Source of the DNA: Aurelia coerulea
Lineage: Eukaryota > Cnidaria > Scyphozoa > Semaeostomeae > Ulmaridae
Length of the DNA stretch: 64,000 nucleotides
Assembly: GCA_039566865.1 (NCBI GenBank)
Contig: CM076943.1
Span: 32,558,663-32,622,662 of the forward strand
Direction: 5' to 3'
Part shown: piece after piece, positions 43,766 through 54,899 of the stretch
How positions within the stretch are numbered: position 1 is the stretch's first letter
Layout: each line of letters starts with the position of its first letter
Translations under genes and position numbers: made by a program
Notes under the pieces: model-generated
The model's database searches: none
Seen by the model: the letters and a program-made list of their open reading frames with translations, nothing else
What the model was told of the DNA's origin: nothing

Positions 43766-44320
43766 CTTTGAACACTGCTCTCTATGATGGCACAAACCAA
43801 GAACGAAACTGCTACACATTCCTCTATGAATTTTAAAGTCTGCTTTTCCTCAACTTGTAGCTCATGAAGGAGCTTTCTGCACAAAATAACATGTTCTCTG
43901 CAATATTATTCTTCGTGATTGAGGCCAATTCCCTCATCCTGTAATATCATCTTCCTTAAATTAATTCTTAGGACCTTACCAAACAATATGACAAGTTTGC
44001 TGCTGAGTTACAATTACAACAAATATCTGAAGTATGGCTAAGCAGCCCATGAGACCCAGCACATGTTTCTTCCCCAAGGCAATCTCTACAAACGCGATGC
44101 AATATTGGCAATGTAGCAATGCAGTTTGATTAAAATATGAATGATGCTGAAGATACACTTGAACTATTGTAAAATCAGAGACCTTAGATTTATTCTTGAT
44201 TTAACATCCATTCAGGAGCTAAATTTTCTCAAAGGGACAGTGTTGTCATAAGTGCACATACACTTTTTATACAAGAAACTAAGAAGTCGACCCAATGCTA
44301 AAGTTCCTTGAAATTATCAC
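43766..44320. other. no gene seen
   Basis: AT-rich without recognised feature. Confidence 0.4.
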
Positions 44321-44321
44321 A

Positions 44322-44820
44322 GGCCCATCGGAAGCGAAGTGTAGCAGGACTACACAATGCGTTATACTTCCCTTTGTTTGCACATGATTAGCATAATTAG
44401 CATATGTAGATTTGTAGATTACGTAGTTCCGTTTGCACTGTAATATAACTTGTTGATTTTGGAATATTAATTAGTCAGTCTTGCACCTCAATCCGAGTCA
44501 CACGTCAATCGTCTTCGCTCTCATAGATCTACTCAAAGTAACAGGGAACATTGTCTCCCAACTTCAAGCCCTGTTATAGAAGGCTGGGGGGGGGGCTTCA
44601 GCCCCAAATAATTTACTGAAGTTTGTTCATTTTTGCACATGAAAAAGGTTGTGAAAGCCAAACTTTTGAAAATGAAGATTCAAATTATATTTTTAGGATG
44701 TTACCAGAATTTATCAAGCTGTCACTTTGATATTATGTAGTTCAAAAATAATCTATATCCTCGTGAAATTGAAGTCCTATGTTCAAAATTTTCACGAAAA
44801 GAATTTCATTCCGATGGGCC
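44322..44820. mobile_element. possible MITE with GGCCCATCGGAA ends
   Basis: GGCCCATCGGAA at 44322 and TTCCGATGGGCC ending 44820 are exact inverted ends 499 bp apart, with a G-run and AGCCCCAAA inside (about 44585-44610). No target duplication was seen, so the call is tentative. Confidence 0.45.
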
Positions 44821-45619
44821 AGTATTAGATTTTGAGTCATGCAAGTTTCTTTACAAATTTCCAATTTCTAATGCTGACATTCATTGAATTATTGCACACA
44901 ACATGCATTTGTAATTGATGGCTCATGCTTTCAACTGCAATAGTTGACACTGCAAAATGGTGTTGGAAAGGGGTATTTTATCAAAATGCATAGCATTTTT
45001 GATTAAATTCACAATTTTTTAACCTGAAATTCAAAAAATGAGTGCAAAATATAATGGTAAAATACAAATAACAACCATTGCAGTGTCAGCTATCAACCTG
45101 TGATTAATGTATCAAAATTCGTATCAAACCTAAGAATCAGATGGGTATCCTCCCTCTTCCATTGATTTTCAAGAATCAAAGGAAAGTTGTGAAAAGATAT
45201 CTATTACTAAATTTTGGAAAAAGTCTGGTGAAAATCACTCATATGGTGCACAACTATTCTAAACTAACACTAATTTCTTGTCCAAAAGTTTGAAAGAAAC
45301 TTGCTTAAATATGTGAGTGAGAAGAACCTCAACCTCATAATCAAGAACTCAGCTACATTTGAAGAAATGTTGAAACTTCAAAAGACACATTCTTGTGTCC
45401 ATGTTCACAAGATTGCTGATACTGATAATTCATAAATACAAAGACCAAACACAAGAAAAACTGTACAGTAGCCTTGAATAAAACCATAAAATTTTGTCTC
45501 TGGCATTTACAAGAAACATATCTGCAGCAGTGTTAGAGACCACATTGATAAACAAATTAAGAAGCCTTTAGTACTAAATAATTGTGAATATTTTCATGTT
45601 GAAAAAGAAACTTGTACCT
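44821..45619. other. no gene seen
   Basis: AT-rich, with no recognised gene, splice pair or repeat. Confidence 0.4.
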
Positions 45620-46095
45620 ACATGTACTGTATTTTTTCATCAGAAACTGCTCATAAGAAACTCGGACTCTCAGATCTTAAAAAATTAAGAAACTCCAGCA
45701 TGTTTTTCTTTATTCTTGCTTGTTTCCTGTATCGTGTATAGATCTGATAATGTTAAGAAACTTTCAATTCTGGTCCAAATCTTTATTCGTTTCTTATAAA
45801 AAATACATGTTCTATGGTCTGATCAAAGTTTCTTCACAGTGACCCCAGAAAATTGAATACACCCTCCCCTCCCACCAAAATGATAAAGCCATGTAGGCTC
45901 CTTTGTGATTGCGAAGCTATGGTGCAGTGCCTTCGATCAGAAATCGAAAGCAAGGAGTGCGAACTGAATCGATTAGTGATTAAAGGAATCATAGCTTTGC
46001 AATCGCAAAGTAGGCTACAGGGCTTTATTATTGTGGAGGGGGGGGGCGTTATTCAATTTCCTGGGGTCCCTGTGGTTTCTTATAAAAATGTGTAA
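45620..46095. mobile_element. TTATAAGAAA-family element containing a foldback
   Basis: The ends resemble the cluster at 55-56 kb (TACATGTACTGTATTTTTTC on the left, GTTTCTTATAAAAAT and TGTGTA on the right, with CATAAGAAACTC inside). Within it, arms at about 45828-45925 and 45987-46082 are complementary (CACAG-GACCCCAG, AATTGAATA, AAAGCC-TGTAG and GATTGC-AAGCTAT), so the right part folds back on itself. No coding frame is credible. Confidence 0.5.
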
Positions 46096-46917
46096 TAAAC
46101 CAAATGGAGTGAACCAAATTTGAGCAATTTTTGCTGTTCATATCAACATCTAACATGGCTTGATAATGGGCTATGCTTGAAACGTCATGCTCATTTCTTT
46201 TCACAAGAAGGACTCATATTTTATTCAATTTATTTATTCATCTTTGTACAATTGCACTTCACGCAACAAGAAGAGCTGTTGATCTAAAATTGAGCAAAAA
46301 TGATGGTGAAATAAAATTCAGCAGGTATGAAACACATCACAAACAGCAACTGGTCAATTTGATCAGTACAAGGCAGCAAAGAACATATTTCGCCTTATCT
46401 TGGGAAATGACAGCTCAAACTGAAATAGCCGCTGAATGCGAACAATTCCCAGTTGTTAAAAGAATATTTGTTTGTTTATGAAGCATGAAAAGTCCTAATT
46501 CCCCATTTGTTTCTTTTGAACTTCTATTTAGGTTGCACTTTCCCAGATATGTTTATGATAGTTTTCAAGCTAGTTGAAATTAATTAATCTCCTATTTTTG
46601 GCAAATTTGGAGGGGTTCCTTATCTGCCTGATTTGAATGTTAATAAAAATTCAAAAAATAATTGGGAGTAGGCTGGATATCTAGCTACCAAAAAAGTTTT
46701 ATTCATGCTCAAGCAAGAGTTTCACTACAATACAAGATGAATATTCTTGTTTTAAATGAGAAGTCCTCCTACTGTTTGTTGTTGTAAAATGATTTTCTGT
46801 CTTCCCAGCATTGTCCACAACCAAACCAACTTGCTTGCTTGATTAATGATTATTCAACATCCAAAAAGGGTTGCAATGCAGTGTCATTCATAGCGTTAGC
46901 GTTTGATCTTCTTACAT
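46096..46917. other. no secure gene
   Basis: A plus frame (46173-46481) is open for 102 codons and contains KLSKNDGEIKFSRYETHHKQ, but I recognise no domain and see no splice sites that would support it. Confidence 0.3.
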
Positions 46918-47386
46918 AAAAACATAAGATCCTTTTGGATGATTACAAAGTACGCCCTGAGCTAAGCAAGCATAAGAAAACTGAATATTGATTTCTCCAT
47001 AAGCCCTAATGATCATTAATGCTGCTACAGTCAGAGAGATGAGTGTTGCTGCTAAAGTTGCCTTCAATAGAAAATCAAGCGCCTTGTATAAGGACAAGAA
47101 TCGTTTGGAAGCAATATTTTGATCTTTATGTCAAACGAGGATGATACGCAAAAAATCAAAAGTCATTACCCCCAGTTTGCTTAGTTCGTGCATGAAACTA
47201 TTGGTGCATCTGTCTCAAATTAGATGTCATGTGAGATTTACGATATCGCAAAATTGCTCATGCGGAACCCTGCAGAATGTTTCTATTCGCGGGCTTCTAA
47301 TTTGAGGCAAGCAGTCATGAAGATAACCTCTGTGCAGAATCATATGCATGGAGATCTTTTGGTTCAGTGTGACCACATGCCTTCCC
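46918..47386 (+). repeat. dispersed repeat, copy 2 (partner at 4.2-4.5 kb)
   Basis: Near-identical by eye to 4176-4540, with an extra block of about 120 bp (47095-47220). The shared open frame begins at the ATG at 47224 (MSCEIYDIAKLLMRNPAECF) and differs from copy 1 by an in-frame loss of two codons. It ends where copy 1 is cut by the LINE. Confidence 0.7.
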
Positions 47387-47719
47387 CCAGTCAATGCGCC
47401 ATTGTTTGCTGTAATTCTGCACCTTTCCTCTCAACTTCACCTGCGACGTTTGCATCTGTAGCTGTGTAGGAGGGGGGTCCTTCTACCTCTGGTGATGCTG
47501 CGAATGCTAGCATCTGTGCAGGCCGCCGGTTACATCATCCTCAAAACTTGACTTATTTGCATAATGAATACTATCAATAAGTGGCTAATGATGCGTTCGT
47601 TCTAGAAAACAATTGTTTCAACATAATTAAGCTGCTAATGAAGTCAAGAACGTGCCAATTCTGGGTAAATTTGTTGTTGTGCCAGGGTAAACATCGTGGA
47701 GATTTATCCATCTTATGGT
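47387..47719. other. no gene seen
   Basis: Mixed sequence with a G-run near 47473. Nothing recognised. Confidence 0.35.
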
Positions 47720-47727
47720 GTCAAATC

Positions 47728-48845
47728 AGGAGGGTGCCGATACTTCGGCCACTGGCCGGAGCTTGGCCGGAGCCTGGCCGGAGCCAATAAAAATATCTAA
47801 TAAGTGCTTTGGCCGGAGCCAGATTATGGCCGGAGCACTGGCCGGAGCTAGAACTTTTGCCAAGACAGTATTGCAAAGAAATGGCATTAAACCTTCGATT
47901 CTGACCTTTCAAGTTAGATTTAACCTGAGGTAAAGTCCTTCTTTTTCATTTCTATCTTTATATTCAAATAAAAACTTGAAGAACTTAATGATATATTTAA
48001 GTTGGGCAATTCTAACAAATCGAAGGACCCTTTGAAGCATCTTGACACACAAACAAATTTGGCTAACACACAATTTAAATGATCAGAGCCCCTTGATAAA
48101 AGATCTAATTTCTTCAAAAAAAATTTCCATCAAAACTTTTCTGGCACTTTTTGCATTCTTTTTTTGCTCCGGCCAGGCTCCGGCCAAGCTCCGGCCAGTT
48201 TGATCCAAAATGATTAATCAAAAATGTAAAGTAACCACAGGGAGCCCCCATAAATAGTAGTAGAAAACAAACGAAATGCGGCTTCTGCGATTGAGACACA
48301 GCAAAAGCGGCATCTGTGGAGGAGCAATGTGCGCTTTGCAGAGGAGAAGCGCACATTGCTCCTCCACAGATGCTGCTTTTGCCGTATCTCACTCGCAGAA
48401 GCCGCATTTCGTTTGCTTTCTTACTACTTTTTATGTGGGCTCCCTGTGAAGTAACCTCTTGAAATTCCGAATTTCTGGTGTAATCTTCCTTGCATTGTTA
48501 GACAACTCCTTTGAGACCATCATTTCAGATACTGAGCTTCCAAAATAGCACACAAAGTTTGAAATTCAAAAATCTAGTGTTAACTTTGTGTGCTACTTTG
48601 TTTGGAAGTTTAGTATCTGAAATAATGGTCTCAAAGGAGTTGTCTAACAATGCAAGGAAGATTACACACCAGAAATCCGGAATGTCTAGAGGTTACTTTA
48701 CAATTTTGGATCAAACTGGCCGGAGCTTGGCCGGAGCCTGGCCGGAGTAGAAAAAAAATGCAAAAAGTGCCAGAATAATCCGGCCATAGCTCCGGCCAGG
48801 CTCCGGCCAAGCTCCGGCCAGTGGCCGGAGTATCGGCACCCTCCT
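47728..48845. mobile_element. large foldback element with GGCCGGAGC repeats, 8-bp TSD
   Basis: Flanked by GTCAAATC at 47720-47727 and 48846-48853. The ends are exact inverted copies starting AGGAGGGTGCCGATACT and continuing with three or four GGCCGGAGC-type units. A second, inner inverted pair (CTGGCACTTTTTGCATT near 48141, its complement near 48757; GCATTGTTAGACAACTCC near 48493, its complement near 48636) makes a further hairpin centred near 48570. An independent MITE sits in the left arm only (48236-48448). An 8-bp TSD suggests a hAT- or P-type mover, but the structure is that of a foldback element. No transposase. Confidence 0.9.
48236..48448. mobile_element. foldback MITE nested in the left arm, 7-bp TSD
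   Basis: 213 bp, nearly a perfect hairpin: starts CACAGGGAGCCC and ends GGGCTCCCTGTG, with arms through GAAATGCGGCTTCTGCGA and GGAGGAGCAATGTGCGCTT. The flanks repeat AAGTAAC (48229-48235 and 48449-48455). The matching position in the right arm (about 48707) is uninterrupted (GAGGTTACTTTACA), so it arrived after the outer foldback formed. Confidence 0.9.
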
Positions 48846-48853
48846 GTCAAATC

Positions 48854-50700
48854 TGTCTAACATGAAATAAGCCGACGTCAAATGTTGCTATAGGATCGCG
48901 GGAAACTTCTGTCTTGTATGCGCTTTCTTCTGTGCGCTTTCTTTATTTCAGTGCCAATTAGCAGAGATAAAATGTTAATCAATTGCTTTAACGAGCGTGA
49001 CGGACTTTCTTCCTTTCTTTCTTTCTTACTGACCTGGAGCCCCCTCTTAGATTACAAAGTACTTTGTAATCAAAAACTGAGAAAGCTGTAGCTCGGTTTG
49101 GCCAGCTCAGCATTCTGCAGCTAGCCATATTCTGCACCACAAAACGAAGTCGAAGTCAACAAAACTTGTTTTTCCATGCACGAAGGCACCACTCATCAAA
49201 ACCCAATGATCTTCCTCCAATTATTTGAAAAAATGTCAATTCCCAATAACAGAGCCCTGCAAACAGCAAATGTCTTATGTGTCGGCTTGTCTCGTGATTC
49301 TTGCAAAACTATTTTGCACTGCTTTTCGCGCCTGTTTTCGTTTGGCCTAAAAATTTAGGCCCATGATTTGCAATTGTTTGTGAAAAACCCAAAATAACAA
49401 AGCACCGCAGGTTTCACAGGCGCCAATTCTGTAAACAGCCCTTTTGTACAGTTACACTTTATGCAAAGCATGCATTTGAAATGTTCTCCTGCTTCATTTT
49501 CAGTCATAAATGCATCAATGTTCCATCACTACTTTCTCCACAGCTTCAGAAAAGTTGAAACAAGAGAAGCGCCTTGTCACTCACGGCGGTAAACTCTCGA
49601 CTCATTACAAAAGTCTCATTTAAGTTTCCTCTCGGAAAACAATAGATTGCCAAATATGGCAAATCACCCCATCACAAAATGACCCCACATTCGTGTAAAT
49701 TGGGATATGAGCCTCTGGGGAGTCAAATCAAGTTCAATTTAATTTTAATAATTTCTTAGATAAATAAAGCATATTTTAAACGTAAAAGTATGGACATAAT
49801 TGATAAGGAATTCGCATGGTGAGCTTTCAAACACGGCAGAAATTTCACTTCCGGTCATTTTCCTATACATTTCTATAGGGAACCATAACGAGGCTGCAAA
49901 GTCTCTCCAAAGGGGTTGTCGAGCGAAGATGGCCCGATAGGAAGGGATAGTAAAACCTTTCTACTCTTCGCATGTTCGCATTAGACTGATTACAATTCGT
50001 CGTAAATTTCGCTCGTTTTTTATATTTTTGACTTTAACCTTTTAGCTCAATCTACGACTCATAAAAAAGCTATGTGAAAACGAGGACAAAACTAATGTAC
50101 GAGAATTTGACCGAAACTTGGTCGGTCGATTGATTGATTGATTGATGAATTCGATTGATCGGTCGTGCCGCAGGGAGACTTCCTAGCTGTGATGGAGGTC
50201 ATGTGACTTTTCCACGCTTTCAAACTTTTTCGGAGTGAGTAAACCAGACAAACTTGCGTTCCTTTGACAATCAAAACAATAAAGATTTCGTCAAATTCAG
50301 CCAGCCAGCGGGATCTAATTTCTTTCAAATGAAACAATGATAAATCTAAAACAATACAATCATGATTGTTTTGATTGCCAAAGGAACCCAAGGTATATTA
50401 CTTATATTTCAGAAACTTTTTGCTGAAGCCTTCTGCAACCTATTGTGAGACTGTTTTACGCAAGAAACCTGCACTAGCTATTTTGTAATAATTTCAATCA
50501 CTAATATTTCTGCTGTTAATACTATGGTTAACAATGCATAAACGTTTCATCCAGTTTCGGTTATTATTGATTTGCGCTGCGCAGCAGCAGCAAATCTTTA
50601 AAATAGGCTCGTAGGCTCGATGAACGAACGTTGACATGGCGCGCATAACTAAACATACAGTGAACATTTCATGGTTTTAGCCAATGACATTCCTAGAAAA
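48854..50700. other. no secure gene
   Basis: Mostly featureless. At 49965-50015 the order TTCGCAT...AGACTGATTACA-TTCGTC...TTCGCTCG is an inverted, diverged match to 53590-53645, so both may be copies of one 5'-flanking or element sequence. A (GATT)n run lies near 50127-50145. The minus frame 50092-50391 crosses that run and is not called. Confidence 0.4.
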
Positions 50701-50727
50701 CAGACGCATGTTTACTGCGTTCAGGAT

Positions 50728-50813
50728 TGACGTCATCGGAAGTTGTCATCCATTGTTGTCCACATACGTCACAAAATTTTAAGTGCGCGCAGGAGGAAGT
50801 GATCAGGAAGTGA
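50728..50813 (+). promoter_or_regulatory. promoter-like CRE/ETS cluster
   Basis: Perfect CRE palindrome TGACGTCA (50728-50735) is followed at once by TCGGAAGT (ETS core), then ACGTCA (50766) and two (A)GGAAGTGA ETS-type sites at 50793-50813. Such clusters are usual in CpG-poor core promoters of housekeeping genes. A short ATG-to-donor segment lies 140 bp downstream. Binding is inferred. Confidence 0.45.
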
Positions 50814-50954
50814 CAGTCCATTCATTGGATGTTTTTGATTGATTAAAATTGGCATGTCTGCAGAGGTTTTTGGCATCAAATTTGTAGACCAGAGAAAGAT
50901 CAGGGCAGTTGGGTTGTGTTGTGAGACGCGTAGGTTGTGGAAGTTTCCCAGTCA

Positions 50955-50982
50955 ATGAGCAACGAGAGAGCAAGTGTCCGAA
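50955..50982 (+). CDS. candidate first coding exon
   Basis: ATG AGC AAC GAG AGA GCA AGT GTC CGA A followed by GTAAGT, encoding MSNERASVR with phase 1. It sits just downstream of the CRE/ETS cluster. Phase 1 does not fit direct splicing to the acceptor at 54239 upstream of the 54.3-kb frame, so a link to that gene is not supported. Confidence 0.3.
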
Positions 50983-51956
50983 GTAAGTCCCGTTTTGGCG
51001 CTAATGCAGTTTCGCACACTGTTGCTATACTGAGCCTAACTAAACCCTACCAAAATCCTATAGTGTGCGATACTGCAATAGCCCCGTTTTAAGTTACTTA
51101 GCTCCTGTTTGGTGATAAAATTCCTTAGTATGTCGTCATAAGCTATTTCAACGATTATTTTCAAGATTCATTGAATAAGATGTTATTTGCTTCTCAACTG
51201 CGTAAACATTTTGAAAACTTTCAGTACTCGAATATTGACAAAATTTGACTTATTTCAAATTAATCTAATACCATACACAAAAGAGAACAACAAAGAACTG
51301 TAAAGATTATTCGCCAGTGTCTTGTGGTAATTGCGTGTGTATAATAATCAAAATGCGATCCATGGCATTGTAAAGAACAGAAGAGAGTTGAATAGGGGTT
51401 GAATTTCTCGCAATATTCTCCAAAATCTTTTGTGAAAATCCCGTGAAATACACAGCAACCATTTGTACAGAAAAATGCTCTCCACTTTCTTCATGTTCAC
51501 CTACCTGCCTTGCCTCGCATGTTTCAGTGCATTGTGACATTTATTAATATATTGCATTATAAATAAAGATTAAAACTTTATATCAAATTTATCGATATCA
51601 TGTTCAGTTGAGTAAATAAATGCTTTCCTGCTAAACGTTTCTGTATTCTGTCATTTTTGTCTCCCTGCTCTCCGTAATAAATTTCATATTGCAGCATACG
51701 AAGAGCGTATCATTTTCGAAAGAAATCTCGTACATCTTTGGAAAAATCTGCAAAAAAAACCCTGAAAATCCTAGTGTTTAAAAAATCTCTTACGCTTTTC
51801 TGGAAGAATGATACTCCCATCGCTTTGCTTTCCTCAAATTTTAGACCCAAAAAAAGGAACCTGACCACCCCTATCCTAGATATACCACAGTACCCTGGAC
51901 AGGTAAAAAACTTACAGACGTGCAAGCAAGCATTCTTCGAGGTAATCTGTGTGCTC
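50983..51956. other. no secure gene
   Basis: A minus frame at 51307-51540 (starting MSQCTETCEARQVGEHEESG) has a plausible composition but no recognised domain or splice signal. The rest is AT-rich. Confidence 0.3.
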
Positions 51957-51958
51957 TA

Positions 51959-52480
51959 CCGGGTGAGTCAAAAAAAAGTTTACACGTTTGGTGGGCTGTG
52001 GAATAACAAGTATGGGGCTGATATTCAAAACTAAAATTTTAATCTATCAGTCAAAGGTTAACTTAGATGAGAAAATTTTGTTTGGTAAAATCACTCATCT
52101 TTAAGACCCACACATTAGAAAAATGCCTGTAAATGGTTTGTATGGGAATCGAGAATTCCACATTCCATTCTGGTCCGTGATTTACTTGCTATTGAAATAA
52201 AAATTCTATTTCTGAAACTGACTGTTGAATTGAATTTAAAATTTCAATGCAAAATAAACCATGGACCAGAATGGAATGTGGAATTCTCGATTCCCATACA
52301 AACCATTTACAGGCATTTTTCTAATGTGTGGGTCTTAAAGATGAGTGATTTTACCAAACAAAATTTTCTTATCTAAGTTAACCTTTGTCTGATAGATTAA
52401 CATCTTAGGTTTGGATATCGGCCACGTACGTTTTATTCCACAGCCCGCCAAACGTGTTAACTTTTTTTTGACTCACCCGG
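51959..52480. mobile_element. near-perfect TA foldback MITE, CCGGGTGAGTC family
   Basis: 522 bp between TA dinucleotides (51957-51958 and 52481-52482). It starts CCGGGTGAGTCAAAAAAAAG and ends with its complement, and complementarity continues almost to the centre (GTTTGTATGGGAATCGAGAA near 52137, complement near 52288). It looks younger than the other MITEs. Tc1/mariner-type by TSD. Confidence 0.95.
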
Positions 52481-52482
52481 TA

Positions 52483-53111
52483 CACAAATCATGCACATTC
52501 ATTATCATTCCTGCACAGTTTGCAGAAAAACTTCATTTGTAACAATACATATGACATAATCTTCACCCTTGCGTCTATCCTCAAAATACTGTCGCAGTTC
52601 ACAGCGCAAATCTTCAGATAGCAATATCTCTTGTTTATCTTAAAATGCGCGAGTTTTCTGGCGTTATCTTCAGGGGAACTTTGCAATTTTTTCTAGAATG
52701 TTCTTCGGTCGGGGAAGCTCAAGAAACGAACAAAAATTATTCTCGCAAAGAAAAACACCCACAAAGGCTTCTCAAAACTATAAATAATTCTCCTAAAAAT
52801 ATGCAGTTATCCACAAAACCCTTATGACACATTTGTTCCGTAAGATTGAAAATAGTTTCTGTTTAAGCAGCTTTGTACTGTAGTCTATGATTTTAAACTT
52901 CAGGAAGAAAGATAAATTGATCGGCACTTTGCAAGAACGAAGAAACGTTTTCAAGGTTCAAGCCTCTTTGACAAATTTACGATAATTTGCACAGAATTTC
53001 AAATACGAATACTTCTGCTGTTTATAGAGGAACGTTTCAAGAAATTTCGGGTATCTTTTCCACATCGAATGTGAGTTTTTTCTTAACTTTTTGCCGGGTC
53101 GAAGTGCTTAC
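52483..53111. other. no secure gene
   Basis: AT-rich. A possible small exon AGGAACGTTTC...CGAAT|GTGAGT (about 53028-53070, plus) has no support beyond splice-like ends. Confidence 0.3.
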
Positions 53112-53355
53112 CTCAAGCTCCTTTTTTGTTTTGCTCTGGCCAAAAAGGAATCCTGTGTTTCACGATTTAAATTCGCCAAACAGTAAGTCTTCCGGGGTTT
53201 TCCTACAGCAAGTTGGCAAACAAACAAATGCATCCTTTCCCTTCAAAACTCTTTCGTACAGTGCCTTCTGAGATCATCTTTATTTTGTCCGTAGCTGCGA
53301 TGATAACAACCTCCATTTTGGCAAAAAGCAACGCAAAGCGCTGTCTTCTCGACAT
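53112..53355 (-). pseudogene. decayed coding segment, possibly RecQ-like helicase
   Basis: The minus ATG at 53355 has a strong context (CACCATGT) and opens MSRRQRFALLFAKMEVV then about 30 more residues to EGK. A one-base shift continues with DAFVCLPT and CCRKT, where helicase motif I would read LPTG-x-GKS, so the ATP-binding Lys/Ser are not preserved as such. An open frame then runs to donor GAG|GTAAGC (53112). Frameshift and motif loss suggest a pseudogene. The helicase link is a guess from one motif. Confidence 0.25.
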
Positions 53356-53417
53356 GGTGACCAAGGGCATCGACAATTCCGAAAACTACCGACAATTTTA
53401 GCGAAATCTAAAAAATT

Positions 53418-53520
53418 TACGCGGGAAATTTAAATGAGCCAATCACAGCCGAGCAGCCCCGAACGCTGCAATCTGATTGTAACGTCAGGAACTTGACGTG
53501 AAAACGAATTTTTGTCCTGA
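53418..53520 (-). promoter_or_regulatory. promoter-like E2F/CCAAT/CRE-half cluster
   Basis: GCGGGAAA (53421, complement TTTCCCGC, E2F-type), GCCAATCA (53438, CCAAT box) and AACGTCAGG/TGACGTG sites lie just upstream of the minus-strand ATG at 53355. A bidirectional role toward the plus-strand gene at 54.25 kb is possible. Confidence 0.3.
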
Positions 53521-54251
53521 TTTTGAGTTAGTTTGATTATGAGTCCCTGTTTGAGAGAGGGATTCCATTCAATTCAATTAGTAATTCTACTCAATAGCGA
53601 GCGAAAACTAGGGACGAACTGTAATAAGTCTATGTTCGCATCACTTGTGAATTTTTGTTCATCCTGAACGTTTTTCAGAAAATGCCCCTTAAAAGATTTC
53701 CATACGATTTCTCAATTTATTAGCGGCCGAAGGTGAAACCCCCTCCCCCCATAACGGCCAAATACTGTTAAAAATACGAAAATCGAAAATCGATGGCCCC
53801 TAATGCTCAATATGAATGGAGACTTCCGGGGGCAATTATTTTGCGGTTTTATTTTTATTCTTTTTTATGTAAACATCGTTGACAAAGTGTAAAACCAGAG
53901 ACAAACCAGAAACCTCTATAAAGTTATTTACTGTTAAAGAAACTGATTGTTTTGGCGAGATTATCGAAGGAAAAGTAGCTGTTTTGAGATGATTAAACAA
54001 AGAATTAATCATCATTGTTGCCTCTACCACCTGCCTCAAATTATAATAATAGGAGTTTTTGAAAGGAGTATTTACTTGTGTTCTTGTGTTCACGTGTTTG
54101 GTGCAGTCCATCGAGTGCGAACGTTGTTTTGATTCTGCACACACTCAAGACATTGCAGTCGATTTGTCGCAACATCTATCACTCTAAATTTATCTATCTG
54201 GCAAAACAAGATCACGATTGAATTCATAACGGGTTGCAGATCTCGTTGTAC
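53521..54251. other. 5' flank of the 54.3-kb gene
   Basis: AT-rich, with no TATA box in a convincing place. An acceptor-like GGGTTGCAG ends at 54239, twelve bases before the ATG and in the same frame, so a 5' exon may exist upstream. Confidence 0.35.
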
Positions 54252-54899
54252 ATGGAGAGTTCTGATGGGGAAAAAGAGAGCGGAGTTATACGATTTGTAG
54301 ATGAACGAATCGCTGAAATTCCACCAGCATTAATGATGCAAGCACGTGCTAAGCAAAGAGTAGAGCGTTCCAGAAGTTATAGTTGTTGTGAGAGCTGCGA
54401 TACTACCGACCTCTTTGATGATATCCCCTTCCCAGAGTTGGAAGAGAAGCCTGCAATAAGGCGGCCAAGAAGTAATAGTGAGCCATCAAGGGGCAATAAA
54501 CGGGACAAATCGCAACCCCACCGCCGACCCCAAGCCAGGTTTCTCGCACCTTTCTCGCAGAAAGAGTTGGATGGTTTATCGACTGTTATTGCTGGTGGAT
54601 CAACAAAAATGCAGCCTATCGATATGGATTTCATCGGACTGCCTGCCAATGCATGTAAACAAGAGAGACTTAGTGATTTGTTGGAATTTGACGAGGATGT
54701 CGAGGAAATAAACGATCTAAGGCAAAACCATTTCGAGAGGGCTCTTGAAGAGGGCCGGTTGAGGCTGAAAAGTGACCGGGTGTGGAGATACAAGAAGCAT
54801 CGTAGAGTGTTTAATCCTGCACCAGTCGAAGATTGGCTTTGCAATTCCTATGATAATAACAATGGCATGATGGCAGGAATGCTGCCAAATGCTTATTGA
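54252..54899 (+). CDS. uncharacterised 215-aa protein, probable host gene
   Basis: The longest non-transposon frame in the window: ATG 54252, stop TGA 54897-54899. I do not recognise a family. Visible features: an Arg/Ser cluster ERSRSYSCCESC (38-49), an acidic DDIPFPELEE stretch (56-65), RRPRSNSEP (70-78) with a mode-1 14-3-3 site R-S-N-S-E-P, a Lys/Arg-rich run to about 96, an acidic LLEFDEDVEE segment (about 141-152), and a basic C-terminal KKHRR near FNPAP-EDWLCNSYD. No signal peptide or membrane segment. Low complexity is modest and codon use is unlike the chance frames. An in-frame splice acceptor 12 bases upstream leaves room for an extra 5' exon. Likely cytosolic or nuclear and phosphoregulated (inference). 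Confidence 0.7.
   Translation: MESSDGEKESGVIRFVDERIAEIPPALMMQARAKQRVERSRSYSCCESCDTTDLFDDIPFPELEEKPAIRRPRSNSEPSRGNKRDKSQPHRRPQARFLAPFSQKELDGLSTVIAGGSTKMQPIDMDFIGLPANACKQERLSDLLEFDEDVEEINDLRQNHFERALEEGRLRLKSDRVWRYKKHRRVFNPAPVEDWLCNSYDNNNGMMAGMLPNAY

Noticed and set aside
51307..51540. 77-codon minus frame as a gene
   Set aside because: No domain, splice context or homology recognised; length is within chance for this composition once alternatives are considered.
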